DNA from: Bacteroides sp. OF04-15BH
GTDB lineage: Bacteria > Bacteroidota > Bacteroidia > Bacteroidales > Bacteroidaceae
Direction of reading: 5' to 3'
Length of the DNA: 64,000 nucleotides
Assembly (NCBI RefSeq): GCF_003477995.1
Contig: NZ_QUEM01000017.1
Location: forward strand, 13,866-77,865
The position numbers were made by a program, and so were the translations under genes. Under the pieces are notes generated by a model. That model worked only from the letters and a program-made list of their open reading frames with translations. It was not told the DNA's origin and made no database searches. Positions 7,813-14,562 of this stretch are shown here, in pieces (within the stretch, counting starts at the first letter, position 1; each line of letters opens with the position of its first letter).

Positions 7813-9425
7813 GCTTTTTGTTCCTTTCTTTTTTGTTTCAGTTTGCGGTTTAAGGTCTGGATACATTCACGGCGCGGAATGATGACAGATACTCCGTTGT
7901 ATTCGATTTCTTCGCGGATGACGCGGGTAATTTCTTCCATGTTCTTAGGCAGAGGGACAACCACACGCACGTGTTCCGGCTCTACACCGAGTCCCAGACA
8001 GATGGCCTCAAATTTATTGGTTCCCGCAGAATCCTGTCCTCCGGTCATGGCCGTGGTCAGGTTGTCCGAGATCACTATGGTAATATTGGCTTTGTCGTTG
8101 ACGGCATCCAGCAATCCGGTCATTCCGGAATGAGTGAAAGTGGAATCGCCGATGACAGCAATAGCCGGGAACAAGCCTGCATCGGCGGCACCTTTGGCCA
8201 TCGTAATGGAAGCACCCATATCGACACAACTGTCAATGGCACGGAAAGGAGGAAGGGCACCTAAGGTATAGCAGCCGATATCGGCAAAGACGCGGGCATC
8301 GGGATATTCGCGAACCACTTCATTCAAGGCATTATAGACATCGCGGTGACCACAACCCTGACACAGGGCTGGCGGGCGCGGAACCAGATTTTTCGGTGCT
8401 TCGAAGAAGCGCTTGCTGGCGATTCCCATGGCAGCTGCTACATTGTCAGGTGTCAGTTCTCCGGTGCGAGGCAGATCGCCAGTCAGGCGGCCTTTAACCG
8501 GATAGTCGGCACCCAGCATTGCGTGTACCTGTTCTTCAACGAAAGGTTGTCCGTCTTCCACAACCAGAATTCCCTGGCATTGGGCTGCCAGCTCATGAAC
8601 AAGGGCTGCGGGCAACGGATATTGTGCAATCTTTAATACCGGGAAATCATCGTGTCCTCCTTCAGCTTCCTTGACATAGTTGTAACCGATGCCGCAGGCA
8701 ATGATACCGATTCCTTTACTGTTGCTGCCTGCTTCCAGACGGGTGTGATGTCCTTGAGCTGCCAGAGATTCCAGTTCGGCCTGTTTTTCAATAAGGGAGG
8801 CATACTGACGGCGTGCATTGGCCGGCAGTAGCACCCAGGATGCCGGGTCCTTGGCATAGGGCAGTTTTTGAAGCGGCTGTGCTTCTGTCTTTACGGTGAC
8901 GGCCGCGCGTGAATGGGCCATACGGGTAGTGATGCGCATCAACACCGGCAGTTTCTGCTTCTCGGACAATTCAAAGCCGTAAGGCATCAAATCGTATGCT
9001 TCCTGCTGTGACGACGGTTCCAGGATGGGCATCAAGGAGAATTTACCGTAGAAACGGGAATCCTGCTCGTTTTGAGAAGAGTGCATCGAAGGATCATCGG
9101 CCACAATCACGATGAGTCCGCCGTTTACTCCGGTCATGGCTGAATTGACAAAGGCATCGGCAGCCACATTCAGTCCGACATGCTTCATGCAGACAATGGC
9201 ACGGCATCCGGCGTATGACATACCCAAGGCTGCTTCCATAGCAGTCTTTTCATTGGTACACCAGGTATTATGTATGCCTCGTTCTTGAGTCAGCGGGTGT
9301 TTTTGAATATATTCCGTGATTTCGGTGCTGGGGGTTCCGGGATAGGCATATACGCCTTTGATGCCGGCATGCAAAGCACCCAGTGCGATGGCTTCATCGC
9401 CTAAAAGGAGTTTCTTGTCAGTCAT
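7809..9425 (-). CDS. iorA: indolepyruvate:ferredoxin oxidoreductase alpha subunit, no ferredoxin domain
   Basis: This 538-aa thiamine-diphosphate enzyme subunit has an N-terminal pyrimidine-binding domain (GVYAYPGTPSTEITEY, about residues 24-39), a middle domain, and a TPP-binding domain from PALCQGCGHRDVYNAL (about 352) through the GDSTFTHSGMTGLLDA motif. Archaeal IorA usually continues into a C-terminal Cys-rich ferredoxin domain with two 4Fe-4S clusters; here the chain ends in a basic tail soon after IIPRREC, so those cluster ligands are absent. Electrons presumably leave through another carrier. It is translationally coupled to iorB. Confidence 0.93.
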   Translation of the reverse strand: MTDKKLLLGDEAIALGALHAGIKGVYAYPGTPSTEITEYIQKHPLTQERGIHNTWCTNEKTAMEAALGMSYAGCRAIVCMKHVGLNVAADAFVNSAMTGVNGGLIVIVADDPSMHSSQNEQDSRFYGKFSLMPILEPSSQQEAYDLMPYGFELSEKQKLPVLMRITTRMAHSRAAVTVKTEAQPLQKLPYAKDPASWVLLPANARRQYASLIEKQAELESLAAQGHHTRLEAGSNSKGIGIIACGIGYNYVKEAEGGHDDFPVLKIAQYPLPAALVHELAAQCQGILVVEDGQPFVEEQVHAMLGADYPVKGRLTGDLPRTGELTPDNVAAAMGIASKRFFEAPKNLVPRPPALCQGCGHRDVYNALNEVVREYPDARVFADIGCYTLGALPPFRAIDSCVDMGASITMAKGAADAGLFPAIAVIGDSTFTHSGMTGLLDAVNDKANITIVISDNLTTAMTGGQDSAGTNKFEAICLGLGVEPEHVRVVVPLPKNMEEITRVIREEIEYNGVSVIIPRRECIQTLNRKLKQKRKEQKA

Positions 9426-9450
9426 ATCTTATTTTTTTAGGTATTCGGTT

Positions 9451-10218
9451 TTAAGGAGCAATCTGGAACGGGTCTGCATCATTCAGTACCGGGAATTTTT
9501 CCCGGAAGCGGTTCAGCTCTTCCAGATCAATAAGGGCCGAGACAACATCTTCCTGATTGTTCCGGCATGCTGCCAGGTCTTTTCCATAAGGATCAATGAG
9601 GACACTGCCTCCGCAGTATTGGCAGGACGGATCGGTTCCTACGCGATTGACTCCGGCCACATAGCATTGGTTTTCGATGGCACGGGCATGCAGAAGGGTG
9701 GTCCAGGCTTCGATACGCGATTCCGGCCAGCTGGCTACGTATAGAATCAGGTCATAGTCTTTGCGATTGCGTGCCCACACCGGAAAACGAAGATCGTAGC
9801 AGACCTGTAAGAGAATACGTACTCCTTGGTATTCCACAATAACCCGCTCTGTTCCGGGAGTGAAGGTGTGGTGTTCACCGCCATAAGTGAACAGGTGCTT
9901 CTTGTCGTAGAAACAATAATGACCGTCGGGATATACAAAATAGAAACGGTTGTAATATTTTCCGTCGGCATGTGTGGCTACACTGCCGGCCAGTGCACAT
10001 TGCCTTTTCCGGGCTGTTTCCTGCATCCATTCCAGGCTTCCTGCTTCTGTCGCTTCTTCTGCTATTTTGTGTGGTTCGGTACAAAAACCGGTAGAGAACA
10101 TCTCCGGGAAAACATAAAGATCCGCCAACGGTGAGGAAGAGAGTTTTTCTTCCAGATGTTGGCGATTTTCTTCTGGGCTGGCCCAAATAATATCACTTTG
10201 AATAATACTTATTTTCAT
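9451..10218 (-). CDS. carbon-nitrogen hydrolase (nitrilase superfamily, omega-amidase-like)
   Basis: This 255-aa protein shows the Glu-Lys-Cys triad of the nitrilase superfamily: Glu in YVFPEMFSTGF, Lys in YDKKHLFTYGGE and Cys in LLQVCYDLRFPVWARN. Length and motifs fit omega-amidase/YafV-type enzymes, which hydrolyse alpha-keto-glutaramate-like amides left by glutamine or asparagine transamination. The start at 10218 (MKISIIQ) is preferred over ATG 10239. It sits 26 bases upstream of iorA and is probably the first gene of the operon. Pairing with the downstream aminotransferase makes an omega-amidase role plausible but unproven. Confidence 0.8.
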   Translation of the reverse strand: MKISIIQSDIIWASPEENRQHLEEKLSSSPLADLYVFPEMFSTGFCTEPHKIAEEATEAGSLEWMQETARKRQCALAGSVATHADGKYYNRFYFVYPDGHYCFYDKKHLFTYGGEHHTFTPGTERVIVEYQGVRILLQVCYDLRFPVWARNRKDYDLILYVASWPESRIEAWTTLLHARAIENQCYVAGVNRVGTDPSCQYCGGSVLIDPYGKDLAACRNNQEDVVSALIDLEELNRFREKFPVLNDADPFQIAP

Positions 10219-10325
10219 GGTCTTTTCAGCTTTTAGCATATAAAAGTATCTATTTATTTATATTCTGCCAAATATTTCTATAGATTATTACTTTTATTGC
10301 CGTAAATAGTATTCGTTTCTTGTTC

Positions 10326-10799
10326 TTATTCCTGTTTAACGAATATCAGTTTTCCGGTATCATAGCCACGTTTTTCCAGCCGTTGCAGGATTTCAGCATT
10401 CAGAGAATCCGGCAGGGTTTTGGTCCGGCTCAGAATCCACAGGTATTTTTCAGAGCTGCTTCCGATAACGGCGTAGCGGTAATCGGGGTCTAATTCCAGA
10501 ATATAATAATCGGAGTAGAACCAGAGAAAAAAGGACACTTTGAGTTTTCCGGGATCATTTGCCTGAGGTAAATAGGCTTTACCAATCACCTGTTTGTGTT
10601 TTCCGTTTTTATAGCCTTCATTCAGAACCATGATTTTTCCATTGGGCTTGAAAGCATAAGTGGCCGTAACCAGAGTCATTCCTCTTTCAAAGTAGTGATC
10701 GTATCGGGCAATTTCATACCAGGTGCCCATGTATCGGGCCAGATCGACCTGAGTGACGGTATGATTGTCTATATTCTGATTGTTCGTTTTCATAGGCAT
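10326..10799 (-). CDS. lipocalin family protein (Blc-like)
   Basis: This 157-aa protein has the lipocalin signature GTWYEIARYDHYFERG (about residues 25-40), the AVIG and LWILSRT strands, and a C-terminal helix, as in bacterial Blc/apolipoprotein D-type lipocalins. Unlike Blc there is no signal peptide or lipobox from either ATG (10799 or 10793), so it is probably cytosolic. Blc proteins bind lysophospholipids and fatty acids; the ligand here is unknown. A near-consensus promoter lies just upstream. Confidence 0.85.
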   Translation of the reverse strand: MPMKTNNQNIDNHTVTQVDLARYMGTWYEIARYDHYFERGMTLVTATYAFKPNGKIMVLNEGYKNGKHKQVIGKAYLPQANDPGKLKVSFFLWFYSDYYILELDPDYRYAVIGSSSEKYLWILSRTKTLPDSLNAEILQRLEKRGYDTGKLIFVKQE

Positions 10800-10815
10800 G
10801 ATTTTATAGATTATT

Positions 10816-10847
10816 CAAAATTACCAAACTTTGCTGGGGAAAACAAG
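10816..10847 (-). promoter_or_regulatory. promoter of the lipocalin gene
   Basis: On the minus strand, CTTG (10847-10844) is separated by 20 bases from TAATTTTG (10823-10816), matching the Bacteroidetes -33/-7 consensus. It sits 17 bases before ATG 10799, or 23 before ATG 10793. Confidence 0.6.
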
Positions 10848-10894
10848 ATAATGATGCGGATATTGTCAAATAAAGTCATAAAATTCTTTCATTT

Positions 10895-10917
10895 TGAACA
10901 TTTGTTCATTATCTTTG
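10895..10917 (+). promoter_or_regulatory. promoter -7 box with upstream dyad for the DUF134-NifX gene
   Basis: TATCTTTG at 10910-10917 matches the -7 consensus and lies 23 bases before the ATG. Immediately upstream, TGAACA-TT-TGTTCA (10895-10908) is a perfect 6+6 dyad occupying the spacer between the -33 and -7 regions, a typical place for a repressor operator. Confidence 0.5.
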
Positions 10918-10940
10918 CAATGTTATCATAAAATAATCCT

Positions 10941-11738
10941 ATGTCACCCCGTCCGAAGAATTTTAGAAAAGTAAGTGGAGTTCCGGTTTCCTGTGGCTTT
11001 GTGCCTTTGTCTGAGGGAAATCGCGAAACAGTCGTTTTGCATCTGGAAGAATACGAAACGGTTCTTTTGTGCGATTATGAAGGACTGACCCATGCACAGG
11101 CTGCACAACAGATGGGTGTTTCCCGTCCGACGATTACCCGAATTTACGCTTCGGCACGACAGAAGATAGCGAGGGCCCTGGTAGATTCCTGTGCATTGGT
11201 TGTCGAGGGAGGAAACGTGTATGTTGATGGAGGGTGGTTCCGATGCCGGCATTGTGGCTTTGTTTTTAATCAGGCTGAGCCGTTGCCGGGTGGTGAATGT
11301 AAAGACTGTTTACTTTGTGGAGGACGGTGTGATGAGATTGATTTTTTAAAATACAGGAAAATGAAAAAAATTGCTTTACCGACAAGAAATGGTCAGATTG
11401 ATGATCATTTCGGACATTGTGAGTTTTACACGATTGTATCAGTGAATGAAGAAAACCAGATTGTATTGGCAGAGACGATGCCATCTCCTCAGGGATGTGG
11501 CTGTAAATCAAATATCGCCTTTAAGTTACAGGAAGACGGGGTGACGGTAATGCTGGCCGGTAATATGGGAGCCGGAGCACTGAATAAATTGTCGGCCTGT
11601 GGTATTCAGGTCTTTAGAGGTTGCAGTGGTCCTGTCCTGGATGTGGTGCAGGCTTACTTGCGTGGTGAAATTCAGGACTCCGGCATGGGATGCCAGCATC
11701 ATTCTGAAGACGGTCATCAATGCGCCCATCACGAATAA
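10941..11738 (+). CDS. DUF134 (UPF0251) HTH protein fused to NifX/NifB-type cofactor-binding domain
   Basis: This 265-aa protein has two modules. Residues 1-100 are a DUF134 helix-turn-helix domain (MSPRPKNFRKV; DYEGLTHAQAAQQMGVSRPTI), followed by a cysteine-rich knuckle (CRHCGF...CKDCLLCGGRC) at 114-136. Residues 148-250 are a dinitrogenase iron-molybdenum cofactor-binding domain (IALPTRNGQIDDHFGHCEFY, CGCKSN, MGAGALNKL), ending in a His/Cys-rich tail (GCQHHSEDGHQCAHHE) that could bind metal. No nitrogenase genes are present. The fusion suggests a metal- or FeS-responsive regulator, perhaps autoregulatory through the adjacent dyad; that is inference. Its -7 box is 10910-10917. Confidence 0.85.
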   Translation: MSPRPKNFRKVSGVPVSCGFVPLSEGNRETVVLHLEEYETVLLCDYEGLTHAQAAQQMGVSRPTITRIYASARQKIARALVDSCALVVEGGNVYVDGGWFRCRHCGFVFNQAEPLPGGECKDCLLCGGRCDEIDFLKYRKMKKIALPTRNGQIDDHFGHCEFYTIVSVNEENQIVLAETMPSPQGCGCKSNIAFKLQEDGVTVMLAGNMGAGALNKLSACGIQVFRGCSGPVLDVVQAYLRGEIQDSGMGCQHHSEDGHQCAHHE

Positions 11739-11840
11739 GAGTTCCAGAATATTAAAATCTTGTTTTGTCGAAATTTTTCCTTGTCTCTACTGTTGCGATA
11801 TATTCAACAGCTGTTTGAAACGGTTGTTGGCAAATATAAC

Positions 11841-11848
11841 TATATTTG
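11841..11848 (+). promoter_or_regulatory. -7 promoter element
   Basis: TATATTTG matches TAnnTTTG 28 bases before the small HTH gene; no clear TTG lies exactly 19-21 bases upstream. Confidence 0.4.
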
Positions 11849-11876
11849 TACTTTAGTTGTAGAATAGTAGGGAAAT

Positions 11877-12098
11877 ATGATTCATATTGGTAAAGTTATA
11901 GAGAAAGTGCTCCGTGACCAGGGAAAAACTGTTACCTGGTTCGCCAGAAGTTTGTACTGTGGCCGCACCAATGTGTATAAGATTTTTCAGCGGGAAAGCG
12001 TAGATTCGGAAATGCTTTACCGCATATCCAAGATATTGTCTCATGACTTCTTTAAATACTATTCTAAAGAGCTGGAGGAAGATACGGAAGAGATTTAG
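11877..12098 (+). CDS. small XRE-like helix-turn-helix protein
   Basis: This 73-aa protein is almost entirely one HTH domain: VIEKVLRDQGKTVTWFARSL and CGRTNVYKIFQRESVDSEM, with a C-terminal acidic helix (SKELEEDTEEI). The arrangement resembles Cro/XRE-type domains, common as stand-alone mini regulators in Bacteroidetes. The target is unknown. It has its own promoter and ends at a strong terminator, so it is monocistronic. Confidence 0.7.
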   Translation: MIHIGKVIEKVLRDQGKTVTWFARSLYCGRTNVYKIFQRESVDSEMLYRISKILSHDFFKYYSKELEEDTEEI

Positions 12099-12124
12099 TC
12101 GGAAGATTTAAGATAATAAGGATA

Positions 12125-12158
12125 CAAAAAAAGCAGTCTGAAAAGACTGCTTTTTTTG
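12125..12158. terminator. bidirectional terminator with GAAA loop
   Basis: AGCAGTCT (12132-12139), loop GAAA, AGACTGCT (12144-12151), flanked by A- and T-runs. It serves the small HTH gene on the plus strand and the rplU-rpmA operon on the minus strand. Confidence 0.9.
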
Positions 12159-12175
12159 TGTTATAGTTATAACGC

Positions 12176-12451
12176 TTATGCTTCTGCCTTAGGTTCAACA
12201 GAAACAACGCTTCTGTCCTGACGTCCTTTGTAGCTACCTTTCTTGAAAGTTACTACACCGTCTACCAATGCGTAAAGAGTGTGATCGCTACCCATACCTA
12301 CGTTCTTACCTGGGTAGTGAACTGTACCACGCTGACGAACGATAACGTTACCAGCGATGCAAGCCTGACCACCAAAAATCTTAACGCCTAATCTTTGTGA
12401 TGCTGATTCACGGCCGTTCTTAGAACTACCTACACCTTTCTTATGTGCCAT
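12176..12451 (-). CDS. rpmA: 50S ribosomal protein L27
   Basis: This 91-aa protein has the L27 N-terminus ([18 protein letters not shown]), without the Firmicute-type cleaved extension, followed by [10 protein letters not shown] and the conserved IVRQRGT region. The N-terminal tail reaches the peptidyl-transferase centre of the large subunit. It is co-transcribed 21 bases downstream of rplU, the standard order. Confidence 0.98.
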   Translation of the reverse strand: MAHKKGVGSSKNGRESASQRLGVKIFGGQACIAGNVIVRQRGTVHYPGKNVGMGSDHTLYALVDGVVTFKKGSYKGRQDRSVVSVEPKAEA

Positions 12452-12472
12452 TTTCTTTTACGTTTTTAATGA

Positions 12473-12790
12473 TTAAGCAATAACTTGTTTGATAGTTAAC
12501 TCAGTGAACTGCTGGCGATGACCATTCAGTTTACGATAACCTTTTCTTCTCTTCTTGTGGAATACCAATACCTTGTCGCCCTTTACCAGCGGAGATACAA
12601 CTTCGCATACAACCTTAGCGCCTTCTACAGTAGGAGCACCTACAGTGATGTTACCGGCATTGTCAACCAATAATACTTTCTCAAACTCTACAGTCTGATT
12701 TGCTTCAGCATTCTGAATGTGGTAAACGAACAATTTCTTACCTTCTTCAGCTTTGAACTGCTGACCGTTAATTTCTACAATTGCGTACAT
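12473..12790 (-). CDS. rplU: 50S ribosomal protein L21
   Basis: This 105-aa protein has the L21 start [22 protein letters not shown] and the C-terminal rRNA-binding [18 protein letters not shown]. It is first in the rplU-rpmA operon, behind a consensus promoter and a roughly 80-base leader containing small hairpins, which could allow autoregulation as known for other ribosomal operons. Confidence 0.98.
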   Translation of the reverse strand: MYAIVEINGQQFKAEEGKKLFVYHIQNAEANQTVEFEKVLLVDNAGNITVGAPTVEGAKVVCEVVSPLVKGDKVLVFHKKRRKGYRKLNGHRQQFTELTIKQVIA

Positions 12791-12792
12791 TT

Positions 12793-12870
12793 ATTTTATT
12801 ATAATTAAACGGGTTTCTCCGCAAGGCGAATACCATAGGTATTACTTTACCGAGCCTCCACGGACTAAAA
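12793..12870 (-). other. rplU leader with two short hairpins (candidate)
   Basis: The transcribed leader (minus strand) contains AATACC-TAT-GGTATT (12845-12831 region) and CGC-CTT-GCG (12823-12813 region), preceded by GGAGGCTCGG. Such structures could bind L21 or L27 in feedback control. I do not recognise a defined leader family, so this is a candidate only. Confidence 0.35.
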
Positions 12871-12877
12871 TCGGCTG

Positions 12878-12909
12878 CAAAGATACAACATAATCCGAAA
12901 TCGGACAAA
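12878..12909 (-). promoter_or_regulatory. rplU-rpmA promoter
   Basis: Minus strand: TTTG (12909-12906), a 20-base spacer, then TATCTTTG (12885-12878). This is a full match to the Bacteroidetes sigma-ABfr promoter. It predicts a start near 12871 and a leader of about 80 bases. Confidence 0.8.
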
Positions 12910-12943
12910 TATTTATACTTACAGTTTTGGGATTTAATATTTT

Positions 12944-13882
12944 TTATAAATTGTTTTCTGTGAGATAGCGTTCAGCTTCAATGGCTGCCTTACAGCCGCT
13001 TCCTGCAGCAGTAATGGCCTGACGATAATGAGGATCGGCTACATCGCCTGCTGCGAATACGCCCGGAACTCCTGTGCGTGGAGTTGCTCCTTCTGTCTGG
13101 ATATATCCCACTTCGTCTGTTTGAATCCAAGGTTTGAAGATGTCTGAGTTTGGCTTGTGACCAATGGCCAGGAAGAATCCGTCTATAGCAATGTCATAAC
13201 GGGTTTCGTCAGCTTCGCCCAAACGTTTTACCAGATGTGCTCCTTCTACACCGTTTTCTCCGAAAAGACCCACGGTGTTGTGCTCAAAAAGAACTTCAAT
13301 CTTAGGATTGTTCAGGACACGCTCCTGCATAATCTTTGAAGCACGAAGATAAGGCTTGCGCACAATCAGATAGACCTTGCTGGCCAGTCCTGCAAGATAT
13401 GTGGCTTCTTCGCAGGCTGTATCACCGCCTCCGACAACGGCTACCACCTTCTTGCGATAGAAGAAACCGTCGCAAGTGGCGCAGGCGCTGACTCCCATAC
13501 CGGCGTATTTCTTTTCATCTTCCAGACCCAGATATTTGGCAGTGGCTCCGGTTGCGATAATCAGAGTGTCGGCCGTAACCTCGTCTCCGTTGTCGAATGT
13601 TACCGTGTAAGGGCGTTTGCTCAAATCGGTCTTGATGGCGATGGCGCTACGGATGTCTGCACCGAAGCGTTCAGCCTGCTTGCGCAGATCGTCCATCAGC
13701 TCCGGACCGGTGATTCCTTCCGGATAACCCGGGAAATTCTCTACTTCTGTGGTTGTGGTCAACTGTCCTCCAGGCTGTATTCCTTCATAGACAACCGGAT
13801 TCAGATTGGCGCGACCGGCATAGATTGCCGCAGTGTATCCGGCCGGGCCGGAACCTATAATCAGGCAACGAATATGTTCCAT
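12944..13882 (-). CDS. trxB: thioredoxin-disulfide reductase
   Basis: This 312-aa flavoenzyme reduces thioredoxin with NADPH. The N-terminal FAD motif is IIGSGPAGYTAAIYAGRA, the redox-active disulfide is CATC in ACATCDGFF (about residue 135), the NADPH motif is VVGGGDTACEEA, and a C-terminal FAD motif VFAAGDVAD follows. Full length. It is the last gene of the ftsK-lolA-trxB run on the minus strand, 32 bases after lolA. Confidence 0.97.
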   Translation of the reverse strand: MEHIRCLIIGSGPAGYTAAIYAGRANLNPVVYEGIQPGGQLTTTTEVENFPGYPEGITGPELMDDLRKQAERFGADIRSAIAIKTDLSKRPYTVTFDNGDEVTADTLIIATGATAKYLGLEDEKKYAGMGVSACATCDGFFYRKKVVAVVGGGDTACEEATYLAGLASKVYLIVRKPYLRASKIMQERVLNNPKIEVLFEHNTVGLFGENGVEGAHLVKRLGEADETRYDIAIDGFFLAIGHKPNSDIFKPWIQTDEVGYIQTEGATPRTGVPGVFAAGDVADPHYRQAITAAGSGCKAAIEAERYLTENNL

Positions 13883-13914
13883 AATAATTCTTGTTTTTAT
13901 TTGATGTAAATGAA

Positions 13915-14553
13915 TTATCTCAAATCAATCACTTCTGCGTTAGGATACGCTTCTTTGGGGAAGGTGAAGTCCTGATCGTTGAATTTTTGCTGGTTTTTGA
14001 AATCACGGACAACGATTTTGGTCCAGCTTCCGTTTTTCTGACGGAAACGGATGCAGAAAGGAGTATAGTTGCTTTGGCTCACGTCCAGAAGAATTTCCTG
14101 GATGTCATTTGATTTGCTTTCAGCTGTGAGTCTTACGGTATATACTCCCTGACCCCGAAGAGTTCCTTTCTGGACAGAGTAGTTGAATCCTTTTTTATAA
14201 ATGTTTAAAATGGCGTAGGGATTCATTCCCTGCAATTCAGAGGCCGAAGGGGTGCTGACATTGACTTCATCGTTCTGTTTGAGGTAGCTCCATTGGGTCT
14301 TTCCGTCAAACCAGGTGATCAGATCGTTGGTGGTCAGCTGGAATTTTTGTCCTTTGATTTTCATTGTGCCCGCGCTGCTGCCCTGAGACTGTCCGTTGAC
14401 AAAATTCTCGGCAGTGAATCTGGCGCTGATTCCTTTGCCTTTTTCAAAAGCTTTTTCTGTAGCTTCCAGTACTTTTCTTGCTTGCGGATCTTTTTGTGCA
14501 GCAACATTTTGAAGGGTGCATACGAACAAAAGTAATAAAAAGATTTTCTTCAT
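13915..14553 (-). CDS. LolA-like outer-membrane lipoprotein carrier
   Basis: This 212-aa periplasmic protein has a signal peptide (MKKIFLLLLFVCTLQNVAA) followed by the LolA fold pattern: ISARFTAENFVNGQSQG, GTMKIKGQKFQLTTNDLITWFDGKTQW and later beta-strands. In Bacteroidetes LolA-like proteins conserve this start. It would carry lipoproteins from the inner to the outer membrane. It lies 9 bases downstream of ftsK, an arrangement widespread in the phylum. No LolB is seen nearby. Confidence 0.88.
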   Translation of the reverse strand: MKKIFLLLLFVCTLQNVAAQKDPQARKVLEATEKAFEKGKGISARFTAENFVNGQSQGSSAGTMKIKGQKFQLTTNDLITWFDGKTQWSYLKQNDEVNVSTPSASELQGMNPYAILNIYKKGFNYSVQKGTLRGQGVYTVRLTAESKSNDIQEILLDVSQSNYTPFCIRFRQKNGSWTKIVVRDFKNQQKFNDQDFTFPKEAYPNAEVIDLR

Positions 14554-14562
14554 AGGTCTTTG

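Noticed and set aside
10941..11738. Nitrogen-fixation locus
   Set aside because: The NifX/NifB-type domain occurs as a fusion with DUF134 and no nif structural or assembly genes are near; it is more likely a metal- or FeS-related regulator.
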